A DNA stretch of 64,000 bases from Jeotgalibacillus sp. S-D1 (GCF_004358665.1 NZ_SMZR01000002.1:124001-188000); one strand, 5' to 3'; positions 52,842-62,733 are shown, counted from the first letter of the stretch. Numbers and translations: made by a program. The notes: a model not told the origin generated them from the sequence alone.

Positions 52842-55073
52842 TTATTTCGTCAATTGAATAATTCGGTTTAGCGGCGCTTCTTTTACGACGCCCCCAACAG
52901 ATATCACTCTTTCCACTACATGTTCCTTTCCATACGCTGAAATGTATTCATCCAGTGACGGGTGTAATTGATCACGTGTAAGAATAAGAGGTGCAGCATG
53001 TTTTTTTGATAAAGACGAAGCTGTCAGTGCATCGGGGAAATTAGTCCCCGTTGATACTAATACAGTCGTTGAATGCAAGTCAGATTGGTAATGATTGAGA
53101 ACCGCAGCTAGTGTTTCATATCGGTCTTTACCTGCTAACCGTTCAACACGGTCCGAACCAATATTGTCTTTAATAAGTGCTTCCACTTCAGGTGAAACAG
53201 CCGCGCTGCCTCCAACAATGGTAACGTCCTTATTTTGAAGATAGCTGGCCGTTTGTTCTGTCATCCTCTTAGGATTTACCAGTACAATGGAAGAATTATT
53301 ATTTACAGCAACCGGTGTTGCACCCAGTGCATCAGGAAAATCGGTACTCGATACTACAATTGATTCAGTTACATTCTTAAGCTTTGAATTCAACTTTAAA
53401 TTGGTTTCAATACGGTCTTTTCCTGAAATTCTTTCGACTGTATATCCAAGATTTTTAATCTCAGTCATAACCGGACCCGAAACTGCGTTCGTTCCGCCAA
53501 CAACCGTAACTTTATTTGCTTTTAATCGTTTTAATTCATTTTTAAGTTCAGCAGATATTCTGTCCGGCCGTGTTAAAAGAATCGGTGCATTATTCAGCTG
53601 GGCTGCATATGGACCAGCGGCAAGTGCATCTGCAAATTGAAATGCCGTCGCAAGAATGACCGTTTTTTCAGAATGATTCGAATTGAACCCGTTTGGATAA
53701 AGTGTTTTCGACACTTCAATTGATGTCAGCATTCTGTCCGGTGCAGAGACTTTATCAGATGTAAAGGTATAGTTGTAGGAAGGATCCAAATTACTGTGAA
53801 CAATACTGCCTGTGCTTTTATTAAATACTTCTGTGTTTTTCCACAAATCCGAATAAGCAATTGCTTCTTCCTCACTGTAGAAACCTGTTAATGCACCTTT
53901 CGTTTTATGACGAACTTCAAAATTCTTCGTTAAATAATTTGACCAGATAATATAGCCCGTCTTTTGATCAGAAACGCTGGTGTTTTGTGTTTTTTGGGCT
54001 GTCTCAATGGCATAGTTCCGATCATATCCTGTGTAGATTACACCCTTGCTTGTATGAATTACCTGGTAATCGGGCTCTAAATAATTAGACCACACCACGA
54101 TTTCTTCTTCATTGTCTATCACACGGGTATTCGCCCACTCTTCAGCAAAAGCAATAGCCTCTTCTTCGGTGTTAAAATCATGCTTAAAAGAGGATTGGGA
54201 AGAATGGCGAACAGCATAACGAAGAGAAATATTGTTAAAAATTTCTTCATTTGTTTTTCTGTACACTACTCTCACTTTTTCTCTTGAGCCGGCATAATTT
54301 AGTGCACTCTCTTTTGAAGTACTCGTATAGAGAATGTTATCTTTTTCATCATATACAACATAAAAATCAAAATAACTGTCTACCCCGTTTGATATGCCTG
54401 TAGCTACTTTCTGCTGAAAAGAAGGATCTTTTATCAGCTTTTCCTCTGTAGGGTTGGACATATAGCCAACTTCTACTAACACTGACGGCATTTGTGCATT
54501 GCGGGTCACAAAAAAGTCCATTGGGATCATTCCGCGTCCTTCTGAAATCGGAGCATTTGCAAGCGTACTGCTATGTATGGCCCTGGCAGCTTTTTTACTT
54601 TCGGGCGAATAAATCATTTGCATGGGATCTGGAGGATATTCCGGATCAATTTCCTCATCTCTGTCGAAGTAATAGGTTTCAAACCCTCTGAAACTTGGAG
54701 AAGTTGTGGCATTGTGGTGTATGGAGATAAAAACAGCCTTGTCATTTTTACCCTTTACATAATCATTGGCAAAATCCATTCTGGCCTTTAAATCTTCTCT
54801 GTTTTCATTTTCAAAATGACGATCTGTTTCTCTTGTCATAACGACTTCATAACCGCGTTTTTCAAGCTCATTCCTTAGTTTCAATGAAACTTCTAAATTC
54901 GCATGCTTCTCATGATAACCAGTCGAAGCTCCCGAGTATCCAAGTGTACCCGAATACATTCCGCCATGACCCGGGTCAATAACAACAATATTCTTTTCTG
55001 ATTCAGCTTTCCCTGTAAGAGACAAACATGAAAAAAGAAGCAAAGAAACAATAAATACCTTAATCTCCCTCAT
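52842..55073 (-). CDS. N-acetylmuramoyl-L-alanine amidase with novel repeats and three CWB2 modules
   Basis: 743 residues. A signal peptide (about 1-23) is followed by an Amidase_3 domain (about 28-232). The zinc ligands are His36 (DPGHGG), Glu55 (YHEKHANLE) and His120 (ISIHHNA), and the catalytic Glu201 is in VLVEVGYMSN. A stretch of four degenerate repeats of about 48 residues (237-443) that I cannot assign comes next. Three CWB2 repeats follow (about 445-743). This is the module content of B. subtilis LytC in reverse order. It cuts the peptide from the glycan during wall turnover. GGAGG lies upstream of the ATG. Confidence 0.92.
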   Translation of the reverse strand: MREIKVFIVSLLLFSCLSLTGKAESEKNIVVIDPGHGGMYSGTLGYSGASTGYHEKHANLEVSLKLRNELEKRGYEVVMTRETDRHFENENREDLKARMDFANDYVKGKNDKAVFISIHHNATTSPSFRGFETYYFDRDEEIDPEYPPDPMQMIYSPESKKAARAIHSSTLANAPISEGRGMIPMDFFVTRNAQMPSVLVEVGYMSNPTEEKLIKDPSFQQKVATGISNGVDSYFDFYVVYDEKDNILYTSTSKESALNYAGSREKVRVVYRKTNEEIFNNISLRYAVRHSSQSSFKHDFNTEEEAIAFAEEWANTRVIDNEEEIVVWSNYLEPDYQVIHTSKGVIYTGYDRNYAIETAQKTQNTSVSDQKTGYIIWSNYLTKNFEVRHKTKGALTGFYSEEEAIAYSDLWKNTEVFNKSTGSIVHSNLDPSYNYTFTSDKVSAPDRMLTSIEVSKTLYPNGFNSNHSEKTVILATAFQFADALAAGPYAAQLNNAPILLTRPDRISAELKNELKRLKANKVTVVGGTNAVSGPVMTEIKNLGYTVERISGKDRIETNLKLNSKLKNVTESIVVSSTDFPDALGATPVAVNNNSSIVLVNPKRMTEQTASYLQNKDVTIVGGSAAVSPEVEALIKDNIGSDRVERLAGKDRYETLAAVLNHYQSDLHSTTVLVSTGTNFPDALTASSLSKKHAAPLILTRDQLHPSLDEYISAYGKEHVVERVISVGGVVKEAPLNRIIQLTK

Positions 55074-55260
55074 AACGACCTCCTGATTTTCTTAAAAAAT
55101 AGTATATTTTAATCATACTATTGAATTTATCCTACTAATCAATCAAATAATAAAATGGTTCTTTATAATCTTTTTACTAGATATATATTGAATTAATTCC
55201 TTTAAAAAGAAAAGAATTAATGGTGTGTGGGAGGTTCTGGAGGTCTGTTGCTTTTCCGTT
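55074..55260. other. Upstream region of the amidase gene
   Basis: AT-rich left part (55074-55215), expected to contain the amidase promoter, then a short transition into the repeat block. No gene seen. Confidence 0.5.
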
Positions 55261-55732
55261 CGCGATCCCGGGCAGGCCCGGGAATCCAGCCAGTTATCGT
55301 ACATCTTTTTCGTTTTATCGATCATCTCTTGCGATATATCGATCATCTTCCACAACTTATCGAACTACTTTCTCCTTATATCGGTCTGACAACACCTTAC
55401 CGACGGTTTATCTAACATGATTTCACTTTTATCGATCATCTTTTTCGCTTTATCGATCATCTTTCCACTTTTATCGGTCTGGGCCGAAGCGACTTGAGTA
55501 ATGCCACTCGCGATCCCGGGCAGGTCCGGGAATCCAGCCAGTTATCGTGCATCTTTTTCGTTTTATCGATCATCTCTTGCGATATATCGATCATCTTCCA
55601 CAACTTATCGAACTACTTTCTCCTTATATCGGTCTGACAGCACCTTACCGACGGTTTATCTAACATGTTTTCACTTTTATCGATCAACTTTTTCACTTTA
55701 TCGATCACATTTCCGCTTTTATCGGTCTGGGC
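55261..55732. repeat. Duplicated array of 21-bp TATCG repeats
   Basis: Two copies of a block of about 224 bp (55261-55484 and 55509-55732, offset 248 bp, roughly 95% identical). Each starts with a GATCCCGGGCAGG-type palindrome and continues with units ending in TATCG. In copy 1 TATCG falls at 55295, 55316, 55337, 55358 and 55379, then after a 30-bp irregular step at 55409 (TATCT), 55430, 55451 and 55472. Copy 2 repeats this 248 bp later. Some units are TATCGATCATCTTT-like. Overlapping frames encode heptads (YRSSxxx) but have no ribosome site. Confidence 0.9.
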
Positions 55733-55855
55733 ATACGGGGCAAGCGAACGGCGTATGAACCGACGGAGCAACAAACGAGCAGACCCACCGTAACCCCCAC
55801 CTGCACCGCCCGCGCCCCTTGAGCAGTCAATTTACAGAATCCTCAAGCTAAATAA
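55733..55855. other. GC-rich non-coding segment
   Basis: The segment to about 55820 is clearly richer in G and C than its surroundings. It contains CATAC ... GTATG arms and no gene. It separates the repeats from the LtaS-type terminator. Confidence 0.5.
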
Positions 55856-55898
55856 AACTGCCCTCACGAACAAGTAAATGTTCGTGAGGGCAGTTTGC
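55856..55898 (-). terminator. Terminator of the LtaS-type gene
   Basis: Minus-strand ACTGCCCTCACGAACA ... TGTTCGTGAGGGCAGT hairpin followed by TTTATTTAG, directly after the stop codon. Confidence 0.92.
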
Positions 55899-55901
55899 TC
55901 A

Positions 55902-57788
55902 TTAACTTTCCGAAAATAAATGAAGCAGGTATTGATCAGAGGCATCCATTATTTTCATGACGTTTTCTCTGTCTTCCCTATAAGCATTTTCTAAAAGATT
56001 TTTTATTTCGTCCGTCTTATAAGCAGCGGAGGTTTCCAGATTGAACATTCTTTGGTCCCGTTTTGCTGACTGCTCAGAAAACATTACCTGGTTGTTAATA
56101 AAGGAACCCAGCGGTAAATAGTACCTCATTCCCAACAGGTTGTGATTATACTCCAGCAGATTATGTCCAAATATCGTCATGTTATCAGGTGTAATACCCA
56201 GCAGGTTTAACACTGTTGGCATCATGTCAATATGACCGCCTGTATGGCTGATGCGCTCTCCTTCAATTTCGCCGGGAACTGTTACAATAAACGGGACATT
56301 AAAGCGGTCTACTAAGGAATAACCTCTGCCGAAGTACTCTCTTAGAAGTGAAACATCTTCATCTAACAGCAGTTGGCCATGTACGCCCGAGTGATCGCCG
56401 AAAATGGTTATGAGGGAATCGTCCCACAGCCCTCTGTCTTTAAGGCCCTGGGCAAATTTCTCAATTTGTTTGTCCGTATAATGAATCGATTGCAGATAGT
56501 TTCCAATCAGTGTGTCTTCATACTCAGGAGGTAAATCTAACTCCTGATACTTCTCCGGTATGACGAATGGTGTGTGACTGGTCATGGTGACAACATTGGC
56601 ATATATTTTTTCATTGTCTTTTAACAGCTCGTCAAAAATATTCAACGACTGATCAAATAAATATTCATCAGAAGAGCCAATGCCAATCACATCTTCTTCT
56701 CCTAACACCTCTTTATCATAAAATGTGTCGAAGCCTAAAGCAGGATATAAATGATCCCGGTTCCAATAGGTGACATCATCTGTATGATAAGTAGAACTAT
56801 GATAGCCGTGTTCACCAAGCAGACGCGGCAGTGAAGGAATAGCCATTCCTTTATGCACTTCATTTACAGTAGGTTCAAGGCCGGACGGATATACAGACAT
56901 ATTAAATAATACTTCTGTATCAGATGTATTACCTGCACCTATCTGTTGATAGACCTCATCAAAATATAAGCTTTCATCAACCAGCTGATTTAAAAATGGT
57001 GTAATGACCTGTCCGTTTAGCTCCATGTCAATCACAAAATCCTGAAGTGATTCCACTTGGATCGCGATTAGATGCTTATCTTTTGCAGCGCCAAAATATT
57101 TCTGCTCTTCAAATGGCACTAATTCATTTCCTTTCAGGGCAAGAATGTCTTCATAGGACATGGAAGGATCATAGCTGCCCATCGCTGATACAGTCTCAGC
57201 CCGGCTGAAAGCCTGTAATAATTGTGAATTAATCAGACCATGTTCTTTTGCGTATAAACCAGAGTCGAGCAAAGGCTCGTCAATTTTCAGATAGACCAGC
57301 AAAGAAGATAATGCAAGGCAAAAGATCAACAGGATGCTTACCATCTTTCGCTGAAGCACATTGCTCTTCAGCTTTTTCGTACCCTTTTGGAACAAAACAA
57401 AAGCCCCTATTAAAATGAAATCAATAAAAAATAGCAAATCAAATGGCGAAAAAAGCATGGAAGCCGTATCTGAAACAGAGCCGGCCTGACTCATTTGATT
57501 CATATCGTAGTAGGACGGAATGACATTAAAATAACGCTCATATAAAAGCATGCTGACAAAAAGCAATGAGAAAAGTGCGTTTAAAAAAAGCATAAAATAA
57601 GCGGACCATGTTCTGAATAAAAGAGAGATTAATAGAAAGAGGGCAATAAGAAAGGGAAGTTCAAGGTAAGCCATTCGTAAAGGGTTAACATCGCCCAGTA
57701 ATAAGATCCTTACAATATAAAGTTTTATAATAATAAACATAGCGATCATCACATGAGAAGATCTGAGCCACAAAAGAATTTTTTCCAT
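55902..57788 (-). CDS. LTA synthase family phosphoglycerol transferase
   Basis: 628 residues. Five N-terminal membrane helices (about 12-165) are followed by an extracellular sulfatase-fold domain with metal ligand Glu246 (AIQVESLQ), nucleophile Thr288 (GAGNTSDTE), and later FGDHSGVHG. It is related to LtaS/YfnI/YqgS/YvgJ, which transfer glycerol-phosphate from phosphatidylglycerol to build or prime lipoteichoic acid. Which paralogue it corresponds to is unclear. GAGGTG lies about 9 nt upstream of the ATG. Confidence 0.92.
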   Translation of the reverse strand: MEKILLWLRSSHVMIAMFIIIKLYIVRILLLGDVNPLRMAYLELPFLIALFLLISLLFRTWSAYFMLFLNALFSLLFVSMLLYERYFNVIPSYYDMNQMSQAGSVSDTASMLFSPFDLLFFIDFILIGAFVLFQKGTKKLKSNVLQRKMVSILLIFCLALSSLLVYLKIDEPLLDSGLYAKEHGLINSQLLQAFSRAETVSAMGSYDPSMSYEDILALKGNELVPFEEQKYFGAAKDKHLIAIQVESLQDFVIDMELNGQVITPFLNQLVDESLYFDEVYQQIGAGNTSDTEVLFNMSVYPSGLEPTVNEVHKGMAIPSLPRLLGEHGYHSSTYHTDDVTYWNRDHLYPALGFDTFYDKEVLGEEDVIGIGSSDEYLFDQSLNIFDELLKDNEKIYANVVTMTSHTPFVIPEKYQELDLPPEYEDTLIGNYLQSIHYTDKQIEKFAQGLKDRGLWDDSLITIFGDHSGVHGQLLLDEDVSLLREYFGRGYSLVDRFNVPFIVTVPGEIEGERISHTGGHIDMMPTVLNLLGITPDNMTIFGHNLLEYNHNLLGMRYYLPLGSFINNQVMFSEQSAKRDQRMFNLETSAAYKTDEIKNLLENAYREDRENVMKIMDASDQYLLHLFSES

Positions 57789-57862
57789 AAATTTAACACC
57801 TCAGTAATATTATCTCACTTTCAATTTATTTTGTAAACATTCTGTAAAAATTGTTACAAAAG

Positions 57863-57912
57863 AAAAAACAGCTTACTGCGCCTGATTAGAAGCGCGCTGC
57901 AAGCTGTTCTGA
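57863..57912 (-). terminator. Terminator of the subtilase-CWB2 gene
   Basis: Minus-strand AACAGCTTGCAGCGCGC ... GCGCAGTAAGCTGTT stem followed by TTTTTCTTTTG, about 10 bp after the stop codon. Confidence 0.85.
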
Positions 57913-57920
57913 GGAAAAAT

Positions 57921-60900
57921 TTATTGCTCTAAATAATCGTTTAACTGCTGAATTACATCATCAGAAACGGCGTTAGCTCCACCGATAACTTTAGCGTAAT
58001 TCATGTCTTCATCCTTAAGGTACTCACCAAGCTCATCCGATACCGATTTTCCTACCAGGTATAAACCGGAGTTCGCTTTAGCTGCAGCAGCTGCACCAGA
58101 AAGGGCATCGGCATAATTTGTGCCTGTTGCTACGTAAACTGTATCAGATTCCTGGCCAAAGAACTTAGCTACTTCAAGTGAAGTTGCATAACGGTCCTTA
58201 CCAGAGATGCGGTACGCACCAGGAGCTTGATTGGCAATAGCATCCGGTACAACAGATTTTCCGCCTACTACATACGTTCGATCCGCTCCAAGCTTCACCA
58301 ATGCGTCTTTTGTTGCTTTCGGCATTGATTTATCGCCAGTCAGAAGAATCGGAAGGTTTTGATCTGCCGCGTAGCTCGCTACTGACAGTGCATCCGGGAA
58401 GTTCAGTCCGTTTACAAGTACTGCATTTTTCGATGTGCCAAATTCACTGGCAATTTTAGCAGCTGTCTCATAACGGTCTTTACCCGAAATGCGGTTTACT
58501 TTGATTCCTTGATCCTTAAGTACTTTCACCACATCTGCTGAAATGGCTCCTTCACCGCCAAGGACTACTACATTTTTAGCGCCAAGACGCTTGATTTCAT
58601 CTAATGAAGCTTTTGGCAATGCAGCTGTACGTGTTAATAGCAATGGTGCATCATGTTTCTTCGTTAGAGGTACACCAGCAAGTGCATCCGCATAGTTGTC
58701 GCCGCGAGCAAGAATCACAGTGTCAGCTGAATCCCACTCGGACTGGCTTAATTCAACCGCAGTGACATAACGATCAGATCCGGATACACGTTCAACAAAC
58801 AAATCTGATTCGTTACGTGTAATGGTCAGCTTGTATGATGTCTTATTGCCTGCGCTGTCATTGGCATGGAAGTTAAATTCATTTTTCCCTAAAGCCAGGT
58901 CAACTGTTACCGGCACTTTGCCTTCAAAAGGCTCTAAATATTTCACTTCGCTGTCTCCATAGCTGTTAAACAATACATCGTCTTCAAGTGAAAGTTGAAC
59001 TTCATTGAAGTTATCGCTTAATAACACGTCCAAATCTACTTTATCTGTCGCCTTATTTACCAGCTTGTCTGTATTGATCACGATTTTCGGAGCAACTGTA
59101 TCTACAAAGTAACCGCGCGCAATAGAGACGGAGTTTCCGTTTACATCCGTTGCTTCAATGATTACGTCATGTCTGCCATCAGCATCAACCGTTACTTCGG
59201 TAGAGAAACTGTATAAACCTTCATCCTCTCCTTCAAGTTTTGTAAACGTTACTACCTTATCGTTCACCTTGATGGATTCAAGTGCTGTTTCCTCTGCCAC
59301 AACTCCAGCTACAGTTATAGTTCTAGTATTGTAGTGTTTATAAGGTTCCGGAGATGAATCGTCTAAATAAATGACTGGTTCTGTCGTATCATCAGCATAG
59401 TTTGTTTCATAACTGAAGTTTAATGCCTTGTCAACAGCTACAACTTCTATTTCGTCCACATCCGCTGCTTTGATTCCATAATCATCCAGCTTTATGGAGG
59501 TAGTAGCAGAGTCAATATAATCTGTAGGCAGGATATCTTCATCATTAATATAGACGATATAACCTTCAATCCCAACTCCCGCGTCTTCACCTTTGAAACT
59601 CAACGTATTGGTGTCGCGGTCATAAGCAAAATCAGAAATTTCCGGAGCGGTATTATCCACATATAGAGGAATTTTCTTCGACTGCCATTTCGCCCCATCA
59701 AAATCTACCCTTGATTTAATTTCGTAGGAATACTTGCCGTCTTCAACTTCCTTGTTCTGCACAGTTCCATCCCAGGTACGTGATGAAACTTTAAGTGGAA
59801 TTTCAAATTCCTCTGGTTTGCTCGGATCATAGGCAGGGAAGCTGGCTGCGTAATAATTTTTTCGAATATTGTTTTCCAGTATAATAGTTCTAAGCTTCGC
59901 GCCATCTTCTTTTAACACATTAAACTGAGTTTCTTTGGCATTTCGCATAAAGACCGGCAGTGGCAGTACATCATCATATAGTCCGTCCTGATTACCAGGT
60001 GATAGCGGGAATACAGTTTCCCCATCAACCTCTATTGGGTCAATTATGAGCTCTAATTCGTTAGATATAACATCTGAATATTCTTTACCTTCTGGATAAT
60101 AGTTGTCAAATACAGATTTTTCGTAGAAACGGTCTCCCTCTTCAAATGTCATTTCATCAACAATATCCGGATTGTCCCATTTACCATGGAAGCCCAGATA
60201 TGGAACAACGAGATCAGGATTCTCAATATCGGTTGAAACAAGCTTTACAAATCCTTCAACAAATTGGTCCTCAGGCAAATCGACTACTTTTTCATTGCCG
60301 TCTGCATCCGTGCCTTTAACCTTTGCGTTTGTAAGGTCGAGGGAAACGGTAATATCAACAGAGCCATTTGCCGGTACCGTGACCGATTCAGGACCATTCA
60401 CAACTGCTCCTTCAAGATCTCCTGCAACAAGCGCATTAACAGTGACTCCACCTTTTACTTTAAACGTGTCAGAAAGAACAGAAGTATCAAGCGTGTACTC
60501 TGCAGCTTTATCTGATAGATTAGATGCTGTTAATGTCATAGAAACTGTTTTAGAAGTAAAATCCTTCAAGTTAACTTTTGCTTCTTTTGTTTCTTTATCC
60601 GTTACAAAAACAGGTGTTGAAACGGCTGCGTAGGTCTGCATCATACCTGCACCCTGACGGCGTGGTGAAAACGGCTGACCTTGGAGGTCTTCAATGACAT
60701 TGGCTGTATTCATTAAGAGCGCCTTCGCCAAACGTGTGCGCTCGTCAGCTGTATAATCTTTAAAGCGGGTATCTTTTTTCAGGTATTGCTGTACGAGAGC
60801 ACTTCCCCCGGCTACATGAGGCGCTGCCATGGACGTACCGCTCATTATGCCGTATTTATTATCATTTAATGTAGAATAGATGCCTCCGCCTGGTGCTGTT

Positions 60901-62639
60901 AGTTCAGGCTTAAATTCCAGGTCAGGAGTTACTCCCCATGAAGTAAAGTCAGTGGCACGACCCACTTCCGGTCCTTCTTCACGTGATTTTTGGGTTACAT
61001 CCATGGTTAACGATGAACCATCCGCTAATGCTTCCTCAAGATCAAGACCTGCTGCCCGCTCAACCTTCATAAACGGAATATCCCAGCCGCCCTGGTCTTT
61101 ATAAAATATATTACTGGTAGAATTATAAACAATAATACCTGCTGCCCCTGCTTTTGCTGCATTTATTGTTTTATCAACAAATGTCAGTGCGCCGCGCTCC
61201 ACGACAACCACTTTTCCTGTTACATCAATTCCTGCATAATCCTCTGGTGCACCCAGCGCACCCGGTTTACCGGAAAGTCCTCTTAAGCTGACTACTTCCA
61301 CTTCACCGAGCTCACTCCAGTCATCAATACCAAAGCCTTCAAAATTAGGAACTCCTTCACCTGAAACAGTATGAGAATAGAAATCTAATTGATTTCCAGA
61401 TGCAGCCACCTGGATTGTATCTGCATTCAGACCCGGTGCTCCGACTAGCCCAATATCAGGATTTTCATAATGCGGATTATCAAACCCGCGGCCAATATGA
61501 CCTGAGTTTCCTGCCGAAACAGTTGACACAATACCGTTTTCGACTGCTCGGGTAATCGCAAGATCTTCAGGTGACTCCTCTTCATAGAAAGAAGCAGTCG
61601 ACCCCAGACTCATATTCAATACATCAGCACCTAATTTAATCGAATCATCGATTGCTTTTAAATAAATATCGGAGAAGGTAGAAGGAAACATAGGATCGTT
61701 TGAGAATACTTTCATTCCCAGAATCTGTGCTTCAGGTGCTACCCCTTTAATACCCCCGTTTTCAGTATCTCCATTCGCTGCAACTGTTCCTGCTACGTGC
61801 ATTCCATGAGGCATCTCATCGGCACCCGTGTCACGAATCGTATTATTCAAATCGTAGTAATTATAGCCGTATGGTACTTTTTCTGTAAAAAAGTCACCTT
61901 TAACACTGGAATCAGCCTTTAGCCCGGCTACTTCTTCCTGTGTCAGTTCACCTTCCACCCCGTCGCTAAGGATGAAATCACGGTGTGTAGGATCGGTTCC
62001 GCTATCAATAACGGAAACAACCATTCCTTCCCCTTTATACTTGGCATCCGCCCAGGTTTGGTAGGATTGTATAAATTCATGGCTAGTGTCCATGTCTTTC
62101 TCAAATTCAGGACGTTCGTACTCATTGGCAATATACACCTTTTTAACGCCTGAGAGCTTTTCAATTTTTTCTAAATCTTTATATTTTACAATTCCGCTAA
62201 ACCCGTTGAAAGAGGCAGAGAAGTCATTTTTATAATTTACCTTTACACCGCTTGAAGCAATTGCCTGCTTAACGGTTTTTTGAGAGGTGGCTGCATCTTT
62301 TTCAAAAGAGTCTTTTTCGCCTTCGGATAATTCTTTATATAAAACACCTTTTTTAGTAGCGTACTGAATAGCTGTCTCCCCGGACAATTCAACAATGACA
62401 CGCACATCTTCACTTTCTTTTATAGCGGCTTTATCTTCAGTTACTTTCCCTTTTTTGGCTCCTGTCATCTTAGCCAGTTTAGCCTGAACTTTTGATGAAA
62501 TATCGGCTGGAATAGCAGAATTAGTATCCTTTTTTTCTTTGCCTTCGTTGTTTTCCTGTCCAAGAGCTAAAGAAGAGTTGCCAAGAGCCAGTGAAAGTGC
62601 CAAAGCAGTGGTTACATTACGCTTCCATTTTTTCGTCAA
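57921..62639 (-). CDS. Vpr-like subtilisin family cell-wall protease with three CWB2 repeats
   Basis: 1572 residues. A signal peptide (about 1-27) precedes an I9 propeptide (about 78-172) and an S8 catalytic domain with Asp212 (VIDSGTDP), His278 (PHGMHVAG), Asn378 and Ser603 (SGTSMAAPH). A PA domain (about 440-550) is inserted. Fn3-like and beta-rich modules follow to about 1270, and three CWB2 repeats fill about 1275-1572. It resembles B. subtilis Vpr with an added wall anchor. The TTG start at 62639 follows AAGGGGG. A sigma-A promoter lies upstream. Confidence 0.92.
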   Translation of the reverse strand: MTKKWKRNVTTALALSLALGNSSLALGQENNEGKEKKDTNSAIPADISSKVQAKLAKMTGAKKGKVTEDKAAIKESEDVRVIVELSGETAIQYATKKGVLYKELSEGEKDSFEKDAATSQKTVKQAIASSGVKVNYKNDFSASFNGFSGIVKYKDLEKIEKLSGVKKVYIANEYERPEFEKDMDTSHEFIQSYQTWADAKYKGEGMVVSVIDSGTDPTHRDFILSDGVEGELTQEEVAGLKADSSVKGDFFTEKVPYGYNYYDLNNTIRDTGADEMPHGMHVAGTVAANGDTENGGIKGVAPEAQILGMKVFSNDPMFPSTFSDIYLKAIDDSIKLGADVLNMSLGSTASFYEEESPEDLAITRAVENGIVSTVSAGNSGHIGRGFDNPHYENPDIGLVGAPGLNADTIQVAASGNQLDFYSHTVSGEGVPNFEGFGIDDWSELGEVEVVSLRGLSGKPGALGAPEDYAGIDVTGKVVVVERGALTFVDKTINAAKAGAAGIIVYNSTSNIFYKDQGGWDIPFMKVERAAGLDLEEALADGSSLTMDVTQKSREEGPEVGRATDFTSWGVTPDLEFKPELTAPGGGIYSTLNDNKYGIMSGTSMAAPHVAGGSALVQQYLKKDTRFKDYTADERTRLAKALLMNTANVIEDLQGQPFSPRRQGAGMMQTYAAVSTPVFVTDKETKEAKVNLKDFTSKTVSMTLTASNLSDKAAEYTLDTSVLSDTFKVKGGVTVNALVAGDLEGAVVNGPESVTVPANGSVDITVSLDLTNAKVKGTDADGNEKVVDLPEDQFVEGFVKLVSTDIENPDLVVPYLGFHGKWDNPDIVDEMTFEEGDRFYEKSVFDNYYPEGKEYSDVISNELELIIDPIEVDGETVFPLSPGNQDGLYDDVLPLPVFMRNAKETQFNVLKEDGAKLRTIILENNIRKNYYAASFPAYDPSKPEEFEIPLKVSSRTWDGTVQNKEVEDGKYSYEIKSRVDFDGAKWQSKKIPLYVDNTAPEISDFAYDRDTNTLSFKGEDAGVGIEGYIVYINDEDILPTDYIDSATTSIKLDDYGIKAADVDEIEVVAVDKALNFSYETNYADDTTEPVIYLDDSSPEPYKHYNTRTITVAGVVAEETALESIKVNDKVVTFTKLEGEDEGLYSFSTEVTVDADGRHDVIIEATDVNGNSVSIARGYFVDTVAPKIVINTDKLVNKATDKVDLDVLLSDNFNEVQLSLEDDVLFNSYGDSEVKYLEPFEGKVPVTVDLALGKNEFNFHANDSAGNKTSYKLTITRNESDLFVERVSGSDRYVTAVELSQSEWDSADTVILARGDNYADALAGVPLTKKHDAPLLLTRTAALPKASLDEIKRLGAKNVVVLGGEGAISADVVKVLKDQGIKVNRISGKDRYETAAKIASEFGTSKNAVLVNGLNFPDALSVASYAADQNLPILLTGDKSMPKATKDALVKLGADRTYVVGGKSVVPDAIANQAPGAYRISGKDRYATSLEVAKFFGQESDTVYVATGTNYADALSGAAAAAKANSGLYLVGKSVSDELGEYLKDEDMNYAKVIGGANAVSDDVIQQLNDYLEQ

Positions 62640-62733
62640 GTACGTTTCCCCCTTAAGTATGTATGAAACTAAAATCTATTACACTCGTATAACAAATTTC
62701 ACCCCACATTACCAAATATATCCGAACAATGTA

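Noticed and set aside
55261-55732. Possible CRISPR array
   Set aside because: Units are 21 bp in total, vary in sequence, and there are no conserved repeats separated by unique spacers. No cas genes are nearby.
55220-55758. Several plus-strand frames rich in YRSS heptads
   Set aside because: Product of the 21-bp TATCG repeats in any open frame. No ribosome sites, and no non-repetitive protein part.
60172-60633. 153-codon plus-strand frame inside the subtilase gene
   Set aside because: Antisense shadow of a well-supported coding region with Ser/Thr-rich, low-complexity translation.
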